Source of the DNA: an uncultured Lachnoclostridium sp.
Lineage (GTDB): Bacteria; Bacillota; Clostridia; Lachnospirales; Lachnospiraceae
NCBI GenBank assembly: GCA_905212635.1
Contig: CAJMFH010000024.1
Span: forward strand, 1 to 39,355
Length of the DNA: 39,355 nucleotides
Direction of reading: 5' to 3'
The notes under the pieces are model-generated. The model ran no database searches. It was given only the letters and a program-made list of their open reading frames with translations, and had not been told where the DNA came from. Position 1 is the stretch's first letter. Each line of letters opens with the position of its first letter. The position numbers and the translations under genes were made by a program. Of the stretch, positions 23,682 to 31,798 are shown in pieces.

Positions 23682-25880
23682 ATGAAGATTGATTTATCAA
23701 TGGTTGATATTTTTGAAGACAGTGAATTGGAATTAGATAAAAAAATTACATTTATTTTTGGAAAAAACGGAACTGGAAAATCGACGTTTACAGAGGAAAT
23801 TAAAAAAATGACTTCAGATTATGAGGTTTCAGTCTTTCAGGGATTTAATAATATTATTGATGAAAATCATCGGTTGAATGCAGTTGTTTTAGGTGAAGAA
23901 AATATGGCTATTAATGCTAAAATAGAAGAAAAGAAAAAGGCGATTGAGTTAAAGGAGAAAGAAATTGCAAGGATTAATAAGAATTTATCTGAACCAGAAA
24001 TAAAAGAAAATTCAAATTTCTGGACTAGAAGATGTAAGGCACAAGAAAAATATAATGCAGCAGAGAAAAAACTTACTGATTTTTATACGCAATCTGCGTC
24101 AACTATCAAAAACAAGAAAAACCCGCAAGTTGCGAAAACATCATATAATAAAAGAAATTTTCAAAATGATATACCATCGGCGATATTATTACAGGATGAA
24201 GAAAAGAAAGAATTGATACAAATTATTAAGTCTGAGATTAAAATGGCGCCGGATATAGTATTTCCGCATGAAGATATGACACAGATTTTAGACGAAATAA
24301 ATAGTATTTTGCAAAAGACAGTATCAGAGAGAGTGAAGGTAAAAAGAATAGATAATAATCCTGAAAAAAGAGAATTTGCTAAAAAAGGACTATTGTTACA
24401 CCGTAAAGGAGAGGTTTGTGCTTTCTGTGGGAATAAAATAACAGACTATGTTTTTGAGGAACTAGAGAGTTATTTCTCAGCAGATGAGGTGAAAGAGTTT
24501 CAAATGGAAATTGTGAAAAAGATTGAAGAGATGGCTTTGCTAACTCAAAAAATTTCTGGAATTAAGGTGTCACTCACAGATTTCTATCCAAACTATGTAA
24601 AGGAAGCAATGGTAATGGAGGAAGAAATTGAAAAGCTAAAGAATTCCTATACACATTTTATTGATAAATTGAAGAATGCACTTGATGAAAAACAAAAGTA
24701 TCTTTTCGAAGCTCGTAATCCAATATTGGATGAGGTTCCGGTGGGTTTTACAGATATCAAAAAAAGATACCAACAGCTTCAAGAAAAAAATAATGGAAAT
24801 GATATAGAAACTAAGAAAGAAGAAGCAATTAAAAGAATACGTTATCATTATGTAAAACAGTTGATGGACGAATTTGATTATTCTGGTATAAAAACTACGT
24901 TAGATGTATTATTTGATGAAAAAAAGAAAAGAGAGAAAGAGTATGATGATGAGAGAAGCAAAATTTATGGTAGTGGCGGCTTAAAAGAAGACATAAACAA
25001 CATTATGAAAGAGATAGTTGATTTGCAAAATCAAACTAAAAATGAGTCAATATTAGCGGATAACATTAATAAGAAATTGTTACATATGGTATCTTTTAAA
25101 TTGGAACATTTTGAGGATGATGAATCTAAGGGGTTTTATAAGGTTAAAGATATTAATACAGAGGCTGTTAGAGATATTACAGAATTGTCAACAGGTGAAA
25201 AAAATGTAATTGCGTTCTTATACTTTCTTGAAAAGCTAAATGAAGTGAAAGATGACGCAGTTAATAAGCCTAGAGTAATAGTGTTTGATGATCCGATGAA
25301 TTCAAATGATGATGGAATGCAATATTTAATAATAGAAGAATTACAAGCTCTGATGAAGAAGCTATTAGAAACGGATCATTTTATTCTATTAACACATAAC
25401 AAGCATTTTTATCTTAATGTTAAACATAACCATAACTACAGAAGGGACAAATTTATTAGATTTCAGACTAATGGTGCGAAAACGCACATAATTTGTTTGG
25501 CAAAAGATGCGGAGGATTTTAAAACCAGTTATGAATCTTTGTGGACTGAACTTAGGATTTTATATGAATATGATCAAATATCAGAGAATATGCTGCTAAA
25601 TCCTATTAGAAGAATTATTGAAACATTTACAAAGTTTAATGCACTAGACAAGACCACATTTTGTAATAAGGTGTCGGGGGCTAAAAAATTGTTTGATGTC
25701 AATTCCCATTCTATTGATGATATAGAGGCTGAATTAAATGGAAAAACTAAGCAAGAGATTATTCAGATGTTCTATGATTGTTTTGAAAAAAATGAATATG
25801 GAACACACTTTTTCAAATATTGGGGAAATGCCCATGTTGATGAAAATGGAAACCTAGTAATGTCAAGTGAAGAATCATAA
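23682..25880 (+). CDS. AAA_13 / RloC-PrrC-like ATPase with zinc-hook-like CxxC
   Basis: The product has 732 residues from ATG 23682 (AAAGGGG ten bases upstream). It is an SMC/ABC-type ATPase. Walker A is GKNGTGKST (Lys33), the ABC signature is ELSTGEKNVIAF (near residue 502), Walker B is VIVFDDPMNSND (Asp536/Asp537), and LLTHNKHFYL is the H-loop region. Long Lys/Glu-rich coiled coils surround EVCAFCGNKI (Cys246, Cys249), a zinc-hook-like CxxC as in RloC. The C-terminus has NPIRRIIETFTKFN, typical of AAA_13. RloC and PrrC are phage-activated tRNA anticodon nucleases; I cannot prove that nuclease residues are present here. It lies alone between attL and the integrase module, convergent with the repressor, and is very AT-rich. 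Confidence 0.8.
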   Translation: MKIDLSMVDIFEDSELELDKKITFIFGKNGTGKSTFTEEIKKMTSDYEVSVFQGFNNIIDENHRLNAVVLGEENMAINAKIEEKKKAIELKEKEIARINKNLSEPEIKENSNFWTRRCKAQEKYNAAEKKLTDFYTQSASTIKNKKNPQVAKTSYNKRNFQNDIPSAILLQDEEKKELIQIIKSEIKMAPDIVFPHEDMTQILDEINSILQKTVSERVKVKRIDNNPEKREFAKKGLLLHRKGEVCAFCGNKITDYVFEELESYFSADEVKEFQMEIVKKIEEMALLTQKISGIKVSLTDFYPNYVKEAMVMEEEIEKLKNSYTHFIDKLKNALDEKQKYLFEARNPILDEVPVGFTDIKKRYQQLQEKNNGNDIETKKEEAIKRIRYHYVKQLMDEFDYSGIKTTLDVLFDEKKKREKEYDDERSKIYGSGGLKEDINNIMKEIVDLQNQTKNESILADNINKKLLHMVSFKLEHFEDDESKGFYKVKDINTEAVRDITELSTGEKNVIAFLYFLEKLNEVKDDAVNKPRVIVFDDPMNSNDDGMQYLIIEELQALMKKLLETDHFILLTHNKHFYLNVKHNHNYRRDKFIRFQTNGAKTHIICLAKDAEDFKTSYESLWTELRILYEYDQISENMLLNPIRRIIETFTKFNALDKTTFCNKVSGAKKLFDVNSHSIDDIEAELNGKTKQEIIQMFYDCFEKNEYGTHFFKYWGNAHVDENGNLVMSSEES

Positions 25881-25935
25881 TTGAGAATGATTTCGTTTTG
25901 AAGTAAAAGAATTTTAATAAACCATAGCAAAATAG

Positions 25936-25984
25936 AAAAAAGCGGGAATCCTTGTTCTTGCATACAGGTGCTTCCCGTTTTTTT
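25936..25984. terminator. Bidirectional terminator between the RloC-like gene and the repressor
   Basis: CGGGAA (25943-25948) pairs with TTCCCG (25972-25977); an A run lies on the left and seven T residues on the right, so it can act for both convergent genes. It resembles the GGAAGCC / GGCTTCC hairpin just after guaA (23561-23585). Confidence 0.75.
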
Positions 25985-25993
25985 GTATCCTAA

Positions 25994-26461
25994 TCACTTC
26001 TTTATCTCTTTCAATATCTTCACCCGTTCCGGGTCAGAATGGTTTTTCTTAAGCAAGGTTATATATTCAAATAATTCCTCGCGGGTCATATCATCCAATA
26101 CAAAGAAGTCTGCGATAAGTTGATCGACTTTTGGTAAATCGGAATAATCAAATTTCGTAAAAATGGCTGATGTACGATTGGATAGGTAGGCTTTTTTTGA
26201 ACGTTGATCGGACATGCCAACCAATTTGCCAACTTCTGGAAGTGATTTATCCTCTTCATTATAGGGATTCTCATTGCATATGGTGGCAAGAGGGATGTCT
26301 AATGTATTGGCAAAGCGTAAAGCGGTATCATAGCGTATGGGGGTGTCCCGACGGATGATAGAATAAATTGTTGGTGCTGGAACACCAGTGTTTCTGGAAA
26401 GAGTTTTTACGCTCATCTGCTTTTCGTCTAATATTTCTTTTAACACTTTTCCGTAGCCCAT
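25994..26461 (-). CDS. XRE-family repressor-like regulator of the island
   Basis: The product has 155 residues from the ATG at 26461, which has AAAGGAAG seven bases upstream; a start 6 codons earlier lacks this. The N-terminal helix-turn-helix is LKEILDEKQMSVKTLSRNTG followed by VPAPTIYSIIRRDTPIRYDT. The C-terminal half is helical and acidic (LPKVDQLIADFFVLDDMTRE, LFEYITLLKKNH), probably for oligomerisation. It is divergent from the excisionase-integrase operon and is the likely repressor of it. The inverted repeat at 26646-26683 is a candidate operator. Confidence 0.85.
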   Translation of the reverse strand: MGYGKVLKEILDEKQMSVKTLSRNTGVPAPTIYSIIRRDTPIRYDTALRFANTLDIPLATICNENPYNEEDKSLPEVGKLVGMSDQRSKKAYLSNRTSAIFTKFDYSDLPKVDQLIADFFVLDDMTREELFEYITLLKKNHSDPERVKILKEIKK

Positions 26462-26604
26462 GTTGTATCTTCCTTTCAAAAAATATAATTCAATTTTATC
26501 ATGAAACCTATGAAAAGAAAAGTAAAAATGAAAGAAAGTTATTTGTTTTTTATGCAGTTAATAGGATGAATAAAAATAATACGCATAAAAAATGAATAAT
26601 GTTA

Positions 26605-26683
26605 TTGACAAAGTACGCAACGGAGAATATAATGACATTATAGAACGCATAAATTATAAATAATCAGATTCAATATTTATGCG
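26605..26683 (+). promoter_or_regulatory. xis-int promoter with downstream inverted-repeat operator
   Basis: TTGACA (26605-26610), a 17-base spacer and TATAAT (26628-26633) form a consensus promoter. Just downstream, CGCATAAAT (26646-26654) and ATTTATGCG (26675-26683) are a perfect 9-bp inverted repeat; a related ACGCATAAA lies upstream at 26581. These are candidate repressor sites. Confidence 0.7.
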
Positions 26684-26709
26684 ATGATACCAGGAAGGGA
26701 GGTGCTGAT

Positions 26710-26910
26710 ATGCAACAGATACATGAGGGAAAACCGTTGTACGTCGGAGTGGACACGGTAGCATATGACTTTGGTGTAAGTCGAGCAAAAGCCTATGCAA
26801 TTATCAAGGATCTCAATATGGAATTGAAAAAAGAAAATCCAAGAGCCATTGTTGTGGCAGGAAAAGTCAACCGCATTTTTTATGAAGAATGTGCAGGAAT
26901 TAGACGATAA
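26710..26910 (+). CDS. xis: Excisionase-like small DNA-binding protein
   Basis: The product has 66 residues with GGGAGGTG before ATG 26710. The sequence KPLYVGVDTVAYDFGVSRAK, AYAIIKDLNMELKKENP reads as a winged helix-turn-helix of the excisionase type, common immediately upstream of tyrosine integrases in Firmicutes elements. It would bend att DNA and favour excision. It ends 31 bp before the integrase start and shares its promoter. Confidence 0.8.
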   Translation: MQQIHEGKPLYVGVDTVAYDFGVSRAKAYAIIKDLNMELKKENPRAIVVAGKVNRIFYEECAGIRR

Positions 26911-26941
26911 GTTGCTGAAAAGATGCAAGGAGGTGGAGCGA

Positions 26942-28045
26942 TTGGCGGTATTTCGAGATACATGGGATGGTTATAACGGAAAGGCGTGGCGTGTACAACT
27001 GCGTTATATCGACTGGCAGGGAAAAAAGAGACAGCATACCAAAAGAGGTTTTCGAAGTAAAAAGGAAGCACAGGAGTATGAGCGTGAGTTTACAGCCAAA
27101 AAGAGCAGAGACATCAATATGGGATTTGCAACATTTGTAAATTTGTATTTGGAGGAAATAAAACCACAAATTCGGATTACTACATACGAAACAAAGATTC
27201 ACATTGTGAAGACACATATTTTGCCGTATTTCTCGGAAAAGAATTTGTCTGAGATTGACGCAACGGATATTTTGAGATGGCAGAATGAAATGCTGCAAAA
27301 GAGAGATGAGAATGGACGAGGCTACTCAAATACTTATTTGAGAACTGTAAACACGCAGTTGTCAGCAATCTTCAATCATGCAGTAAGATATTATGGCTTG
27401 GCGGAGAATCCATGTAAGCGGTGCAAAAAGATAGGAAAATCCAATGCAGGAGAAATGTTTTTTTGGACGAAGGATGAGTATTTGAGATTTGCCGAGGAAA
27501 TGAAAACAAAACCGATTTCCTATTATGCGTTTGAAATCCTTTACTGGACAGGAGTCCGTGTTTCGGAATTGCTGGCACTTACTCCGGCGGACTTTGATTT
27601 TGAAAATCGGAAGATGGTGATCAATAAGCAGCTTCAGGTAGTTCATGGAGAAAAGAAAATAATGCCGCCGAAGACGGAAAAAGGAAACCGAATCATAGAT
27701 CTGCCGGATTTTTTGTGTGATGAAATTGAAGATTTGCTGGGAATGCTTTATAAACCGGATAAGGACATGCGAATTTTCAATATCACCAAAAGTTATCTTC
27801 ATCATGAAATGGATCGTGGAGCGAAGGCAAGTGGCGTAAAGCGAATTCGAATTCATGATTTGAGACATAGTGCCTGTGCAGCGTTGATTGAACTTGGATT
27901 TTCGCCGGTTCAGATAGCAGAGAGGCTGGGGCATGAATCAGAAACAGTTACGATGCGGTATGCACATTTGTATCCATCGGTACAAAAAGATATGGCAGAT
28001 AAACTGAGTGTGATGCGAAAAGGAAGTGAAAATCATGACAGATAA
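26942..28045 (+). CDS. int: Tyrosine recombinase / island integrase
   Basis: The product has 367 residues. The start is taken as TTG 26942 because AAGGAGG at 26927-26933 lies eight bases before it; the frame is open further upstream inside xis but without a site. An N-terminal arm-binding domain (AWRVQLRYIDWQGKKRQHTK, RGFRSKKEAQEYE) is followed by a SAM-like core-binding domain (about 60-165) and the catalytic domain. The catalytic set is complete: Arg206 (TGVRVSEL), His305 and Arg308 (HDLRHS), His331 (LGHES) and nucleophile Tyr340 (MRYAHLYP). It should recombine at the guaA end. Unusually for an island, it lies 3.4 kb from the nearer att site. Confidence 0.95.
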   Translation: MAVFRDTWDGYNGKAWRVQLRYIDWQGKKRQHTKRGFRSKKEAQEYEREFTAKKSRDINMGFATFVNLYLEEIKPQIRITTYETKIHIVKTHILPYFSEKNLSEIDATDILRWQNEMLQKRDENGRGYSNTYLRTVNTQLSAIFNHAVRYYGLAENPCKRCKKIGKSNAGEMFFWTKDEYLRFAEEMKTKPISYYAFEILYWTGVRVSELLALTPADFDFENRKMVINKQLQVVHGEKKIMPPKTEKGNRIIDLPDFLCDEIEDLLGMLYKPDKDMRIFNITKSYLHHEMDRGAKASGVKRIRIHDLRHSACAALIELGFSPVQIAERLGHESETVTMRYAHLYPSVQKDMADKLSVMRKGSENHDR

Positions 28046-28421
28046 AATATATAGGAGAACAACACAGTCATCCCCTATATTGAAAAGTAACGATGGGAAA
28101 AAGGCAAGAAAACGAAATGTTATTTTGAATTTTCGTGTAACAGAACAGGAAAGGAATTTGATTGAAAAAAGGATAGAACTGTCCGGTCTAAAGAAATCAG
28201 ATTACTTTATTGAAAGTTGTCTGTATCAGAAAATTCTAATAAAGGGTAACATTCGTACTTCGGATAAGATGAAGGAACAACTGGCGAGGATTGCAGATGC
28301 TTTGAAAGAATCCGAAGAAGAGGATTTTTCCGACGTGTTATCTGGAGAAGATGTAATTGCTTTGAAAACGATACTTGAAATGCTTACGAAAATTGCTCAA
28401 AAGAAGGGAGGTGAAAGCTGA
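28035..28421 (+). CDS. MobC-like relaxosome accessory protein
   Basis: The product has 128 residues, ATG 28035 behind AAGGAAGTG, overlapping the integrase end. A ribbon-helix-helix is visible in KRNVILNFRVTEQERNLIEK and the helix ELSGLKKSDYFIESCLYQKI, the pattern of plasmid mobilisation MobC proteins. The C-terminal part (about 75-125) is helical. MobC assists a relaxase at oriT, but no relaxase gene is in the island. Confidence 0.75.
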   Translation: MTDKIYRRTTQSSPILKSNDGKKARKRNVILNFRVTEQERNLIEKRIELSGLKKSDYFIESCLYQKILIKGNIRTSDKMKEQLARIADALKESEEEDFSDVLSGEDVIALKTILEMLTKIAQKKGGES

Positions 28422-28422
28422 T

Positions 28423-29394
28423 ATGAATGAGACAAACTTGAAAATAATCAATATGTCGGATGTTGAGTCGAAGGAAATATCGTGGCTCTGGTATCCATTT
28501 ATCCCATATGGCAAACTAACAATCATTCAGGGTGATCCCGGAGAGGGAAAAACTACACTCGTATTGAATATTGCGGCAGTTCTTTCCAAGGGACAGGGGC
28601 TGGACGAACATATGAATCCGGAACAGCCGCTGCATATTATTTACCAGACGGCAGAAGATGGCTTGGCTGATACTGTAAAGCCGAGACTTGAAAAGGCACA
28701 GGCTGACTGCAATAACATTTTTGTGATTGACGAAACGGATGTATCTCTTAGTATGCTGGATGAACGAATTGAGCAGGCAATTTTGAAGGAAAAAGCAAAG
28801 CTTATGATTCTGGATCCGATACAAGCATATCTTGGCGCCAAAATGGATATGAATCGTGCAAATGAAGCAAGAGATATGACAAAACATCTGGGGCAGGTGG
28901 CAGAACGGACCGGCTGTGCTATTGTTTTGATTGGTCATATGAATAAAAATGCCGGCGGGAAAGTTGCCTATCGAGGAATGGGTTCTATTGATTTCTTTGC
29001 TGTGGCAAGAAGTGTGTTGCTGGTTGGCAGAGTAAAGGGGCAGGAAAACTGGCGTGCCATGATACAGATAAAAAATAATCTGGCAGAACGAGGGCATGCC
29101 AAGTCCTTTGTTCTGACGGATGGAGTATTTACATGGAAAGGTGATTACGACATAACCGAGGATGAACTGGCTGGCGGATTTGCACCAAAAACCAGCAAGC
29201 AGGAAGAGGCAAAAGATTTGTTGGTTTCTTTAAGCTGCACTACAAAAGAAGCAGCAGTATCTCAGATACAGGAAAAAGCAAGAGACAGAGGCATTTCCTG
29301 GCGTACGATGGAAATGGTAAAAAAGGAACTGCAAATAAAATCCAAAAAGGTAAACAATGCCTGGTATTGGATTTTGGACAGTAAATATTTTTAG
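28423..29394 (+). CDS. RepA-like AAA (AAA_25) ATPase
   Basis: The product has 323 residues with AAGGGAGGTG before ATG 28423. It is a RecA-fold ATPase related to RepA/RSF1010-type helicases. Walker A is QGDPGEGKTT (Lys43), Walker B is LMILDPIQAYLG, and GHMNKNAGGKVAYRGMGSID is the conserved post-core loop. The C-terminal part (from about residue 255, EEAKDLLVSLSCTTKEAAVS) looks like a small winged helix. It may support limited replication after excision or transfer. It is followed by a nested inverted repeat. Confidence 0.85.
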   Translation: MNETNLKIINMSDVESKEISWLWYPFIPYGKLTIIQGDPGEGKTTLVLNIAAVLSKGQGLDEHMNPEQPLHIIYQTAEDGLADTVKPRLEKAQADCNNIFVIDETDVSLSMLDERIEQAILKEKAKLMILDPIQAYLGAKMDMNRANEARDMTKHLGQVAERTGCAIVLIGHMNKNAGGKVAYRGMGSIDFFAVARSVLLVGRVKGQENWRAMIQIKNNLAERGHAKSFVLTDGVFTWKGDYDITEDELAGGFAPKTSKQEEAKDLLVSLSCTTKEAAVSQIQEKARDRGISWRTMEMVKKELQIKSKKVNNAWYWILDSKYF

Positions 29395-29402
29395 TCGCAA
29401 GG

Positions 29403-29505
29403 CAACAACGCAACAATACAAGCCATAGGAAAATACGGTGTTGCAATCGAAGATTTTGAAAAATCAACACCGTAAAAGCCATTGTCCTACATTGTTGCGT
29501 TGTTG
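29403..29505. repeat. Nested inverted repeats downstream of the RepA-like gene
   Basis: Outer arms CAACAACGCAACAAT (29403-29417) and ATTGTTGCGTTGTTG (29491-29505) match over 15 bp. Inner arms TACGGTGTTG (29434-29443) and CAACACCGTA (29465-29474) match over 10 bp. This 103-base cruciform-capable sequence could be an origin of replication or a strong terminator; no T run follows. Confidence 0.75.
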
Positions 29506-29545
29506 TGTTTTGCTGGCAGAAAAATAACCGGAGAAAGGAAAAAAT

Positions 29546-29788
29546 ATGGAGAAAAAGAAAAATATTACAATCCCGGAAGCATTATTTATAGATTTAGTGA
29601 AATATTTTTTGGCAGACATTCGATGGGATGAGGATAGGATACGATCACGATTGCAGGAGAAACTGGAAGCAATGGTGAAACGGGAACTGTATACTCGATA
29701 TAAGACGGCTGCAACATCAGAGGAAAGAGAGAAGGCAAGACAAGAGTATTTGGAGAAAGTCGGCATCCCAGAGAACTTCAGATGGTGA
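29546..29788 (+). CDS. Small conserved mobile-element protein
   Basis: The product has 80 residues, ATG 29546 with GGAGAAAGG upstream. The sequence ITIPEALFIDLVKYFLADIR, WDEDRIRSRLQEKLEAMVKR, ELYTRYKTA, EKARQEYLEKVG is highly helical and charged. It resembles short proteins of Firmicutes integrative elements that databases sometimes label complexin-2, a name without functional meaning here. In such elements it normally sits between the RepA-like gene and a relaxase; the relaxase is missing. Confidence 0.7.
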   Translation: MEKKKNITIPEALFIDLVKYFLADIRWDEDRIRSRLQEKLEAMVKRELYTRYKTAATSEEREKARQEYLEKVGIPENFRW

Positions 29789-29806
29789 TTTTGTCCTATC
29801 TGTGAT

Positions 29807-29940
29807 TACAACCTCGTGACACGAGATTGTATATATGGCGAAGTAAAAAAGGGTTCAAGGGAGTTTTCCCTTGCAAGGACATCCAAGGATAATCCTTTGA
29901 TGTGCATCCGTGTGGACACAGGATGCGTATCTTGCAAGGC
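29807..29940. other. oriT-like region of inverted and direct repeats
   Basis: Three hairpins occur in a row: TACAACCTCGTG / CACGAGATTGTA (29807-29831, one mismatch), AAGGAT-A-ATCCTT (29885-29897), and GCATCCGTGT / ACAC-A-GGATGC (29904-29926). CTTGCAAGG occurs twice in direct orientation at 29870-29878 and 29931-29939. This repeat-rich layout beside mob-type genes is typical of transfer origins. No nic site is identified. Confidence 0.5.
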
Positions 29941-30020
29941 ATAAAAGAACAAGAAAAATGTGCATTTTATGTGCTATAAATATACATTAAAATTGATGAA
30001 AAATGGGACAAAAATGGTAT

Positions 30021-30136
30021 GTTTGGACATTATGTCCAGACATGACAGGGAAAAACAACGGTATTTTTGCGTTTGGACAAATTGTCCAAACGTGAGAGCA
30101 AAGAAAATAATTTGTGTTTGGACATGATGTCCAAAC
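30021..30136. repeat. Three 21-bp palindromes, consensus GTTTGGACA-N3-TGTCCAAAC
   Basis: Copies lie at 30021-30041 (one mismatch in the right arm), 30071-30091 and 30116-30136; centres are 50 and 45 bases apart. They precede the small gene at 30195 and the restriction operon. They look like operators of a dimeric regulator, or iterons. The 400-bp gap 29789-30194 holds no gene beyond these repeats. Confidence 0.8.
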
Positions 30137-30194
30137 GGTAACAGATAATTTGACATTTTACACGAGTACAGCCAAAAGAAACGGGGGAATAAAA

Positions 30195-30392
30195 GTGAAT
30201 GGATTGACAGATTATCAGAACCGGCAGATGGAAAAGATGTTGAAATTTCTGCGTGGCATAGATTTGTCTCGGGAAGAAATCCAGACGTTGATATGGTTGG
30301 CAGGGTGGGAAGAAAGTACGATTGATGTTTTCTTGTCGATAATGGGTAAAGCGGTGAAAGCAAGCAGTAAACAGACTTTTCAGAAATGCTGA
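30195..30392 (+). CDS. Small helical protein of unknown function
   Basis: The product has 65 residues starting at GTG 30195 behind GGGGG; the frame extends upstream but only through the palindromes. MEKMLKFLRGIDLSREEIQT, LIWLAGWEESTIDVFLSIMG may be a small helix-turn-helix-like fold. It could be the regulator of the three palindromes just upstream, which is an inference from position. I do not recognise the family. Confidence 0.55.
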   Translation: MNGLTDYQNRQMEKMLKFLRGIDLSREEIQTLIWLAGWEESTIDVFLSIMGKAVKASSKQTFQKC

Positions 30393-30444
30393 AAAAGGGA
30401 CTTTGTACAAATATGCAAATATAGAGGTGTGCTAAAAAAATATT

Positions 30445-30473
30445 TTGACATTATCAATGAATACGTTTATAAT
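30445..30473 (+). promoter_or_regulatory. Promoter of the restriction-modification operon
   Basis: TTGACA (30445-30450), a 17-base spacer and TATAAT (30468-30473), a perfect consensus, 45 bases before the XRE regulator gene. The gap 30393-30518 holds nothing else. Confidence 0.85.
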
Positions 30474-30518
30474 TTTGATATAAAGAGTTGTTATGACAGT
30501 TATCAGGAGGAATAGCAA

Positions 30519-30728
30519 ATGACAATAGCAGAACAGATTAAAGTGTTATGCGTAAGGTGCAGCGTGAGCGAAGCAGAGCTTGCTAGACGACTTGGTAAAT
30601 CGCCTCAAAGTTTTAATTCCAAAATGAAGCGTGAAAGTTTTACGGTGGATGATTTGGACAAAATTGCAGAGGTGCTTGGCGCTCAATTTAGCAGAGAATT
30701 TATTTTGGCAAATGGAGAAAAAATTTGA
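30519..30728 (+). CDS. Small XRE helix-turn-helix regulator (controller-like)
   Basis: The product has 69 residues with CAGGAGG before ATG 30519. The helix-turn-helix is SEAELARRLGKSPQSFNSKM followed by KRESFTVDDLDKIAEVLGAQ. Its stop overlaps the methyltransferase start by one base (TGATG), the arrangement of C proteins in type II restriction systems, which delay endonuclease expression. No classical C-box pair was identified upstream, so it may be another XRE regulator. Confidence 0.8.
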   Translation: MTIAEQIKVLCVRCSVSEAELARRLGKSPQSFNSKMKRESFTVDDLDKIAEVLGAQFSREFILANGEKI

Positions 30729-31795
30729 TGGTAGATATAGTGAAAGAGTTTAGAATGGGAGAGTTGTTTTGCGGACCAGGTGGTTTAGCACTAGGTGCGA
30801 CAACAGCAGAAATTGAAGATCCAGAATATAAGATTATACATAAATGGGCAAATGATTATGACCAGGATACATGCAATACTTATACAAGAAATATATGCCC
30901 GGAAGATAAAGAGAGCGTTATATGTGGTGATGTAAGACAACTTGATATTGATAAGCTGGGAGATATTGACGCACTCGCCTTTGGATTTCCATGTAATGAC
31001 TTTTCGGTAGTTGGAGAACAGAAAGGTTTTGATGGAACATTTGGTCCCTTATATACATATGGGGTCAAGGTGCTTAAGAGATATCAGCCATTATGGTTTC
31101 TGGCGGAGAATGTGGGGGGATTGAAGAGTGCAAATGAGGGAAAAGCATTTAAAAAGATACAAGAAGATTTAAAAACAGCTGGGTATAGAATCTATCCCAA
31201 TTTGTATAAATTTGAGGAGTATGGAGTTCCCCAGGCACGTCATAGAGTGATAATTGTTGGGATTCGCAAGGATTTACCTTTTGAGTTTAAAATTCCAAGT
31301 CCAGCATTGTATAAAGATGTAGATGTAACCTGTAAAAACGCTATAGAAAATCCGCCTATTACAAAGGATGCAGCAAACAATGAATTGACGAAACAGTCTC
31401 CACAGGTTATTAAACGGCTGTCATATATTAAACCAGGACAGAATGCATTTACGGCAGAGTTGCCGGAAGAATTGCAGTTGAAAGTAAAGGGAGCAAAAAT
31501 AAGTCAGATTTACAAACGCCTTGATCCAAGCAAGCCGGCATATACGGTGACTGGTTCTGGAGGCGGTGGTACGCATATGTATCATTATTCAGAACCAAGA
31601 GCATTGACAAATCGTGAACGGGCAAGACTTCAGACTTTCCCAGATGATTACATTTTTGAAGGTTCAAAAGAATCAGTGAGAAAGCAGATTGGCATGGCTG
31701 TTCCGGCAAAAGGTGCCAAAATTATTTTTGAGGCAATATTAAAAACCTTTGCTGGAATTGAATACGAAAGTATAGAACCAAGTATAAAGGAGTAA
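30728..31795 (+). CDS. DNA (cytosine-5-)-methyltransferase
   Basis: The product has 355 residues. It transfers a methyl group from SAM to C5 of cytosine in a DNA site. Motif I is ELFCGPGGLALG, motif IV is GFPCNDFSVVG with catalytic Cys89 (PCN where most enzymes have PCQ), motif VI is LAENVGGL, motif VIII is QARHRVIIVG, and motifs IX-X are at the end (RALTNRERARLQTFPDDY, IGMAVPAKGAKII). The variable target-recognition region is about residues 200-290. ATG 30728 overlaps the regulator stop. It protects host DNA from the two downstream endonucleases; the target site is not predictable by eye. Confidence 0.95.
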   Translation: MVDIVKEFRMGELFCGPGGLALGATTAEIEDPEYKIIHKWANDYDQDTCNTYTRNICPEDKESVICGDVRQLDIDKLGDIDALAFGFPCNDFSVVGEQKGFDGTFGPLYTYGVKVLKRYQPLWFLAENVGGLKSANEGKAFKKIQEDLKTAGYRIYPNLYKFEEYGVPQARHRVIIVGIRKDLPFEFKIPSPALYKDVDVTCKNAIENPPITKDAANNELTKQSPQVIKRLSYIKPGQNAFTAELPEELQLKVKGAKISQIYKRLDPSKPAYTVTGSGGGGTHMYHYSEPRALTNRERARLQTFPDDYIFEGSKESVRKQIGMAVPAKGAKIIFEAILKTFAGIEYESIEPSIKE

Positions 31796-31798
31796 GGA

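Noticed and set aside
27362..27934. 190-codon minus-strand ORF inside the integrase gene
   Set aside because: It is fully covered by an integrase with a complete catalytic set and has no motif of its own.
30021..30136. CRISPR array
   Set aside because: The three repeated units are palindromes of 21 bp with intervals of 24-29 bp, but there are only three, one is degenerate, and no cas gene is present; operator or iteron sites fit better.
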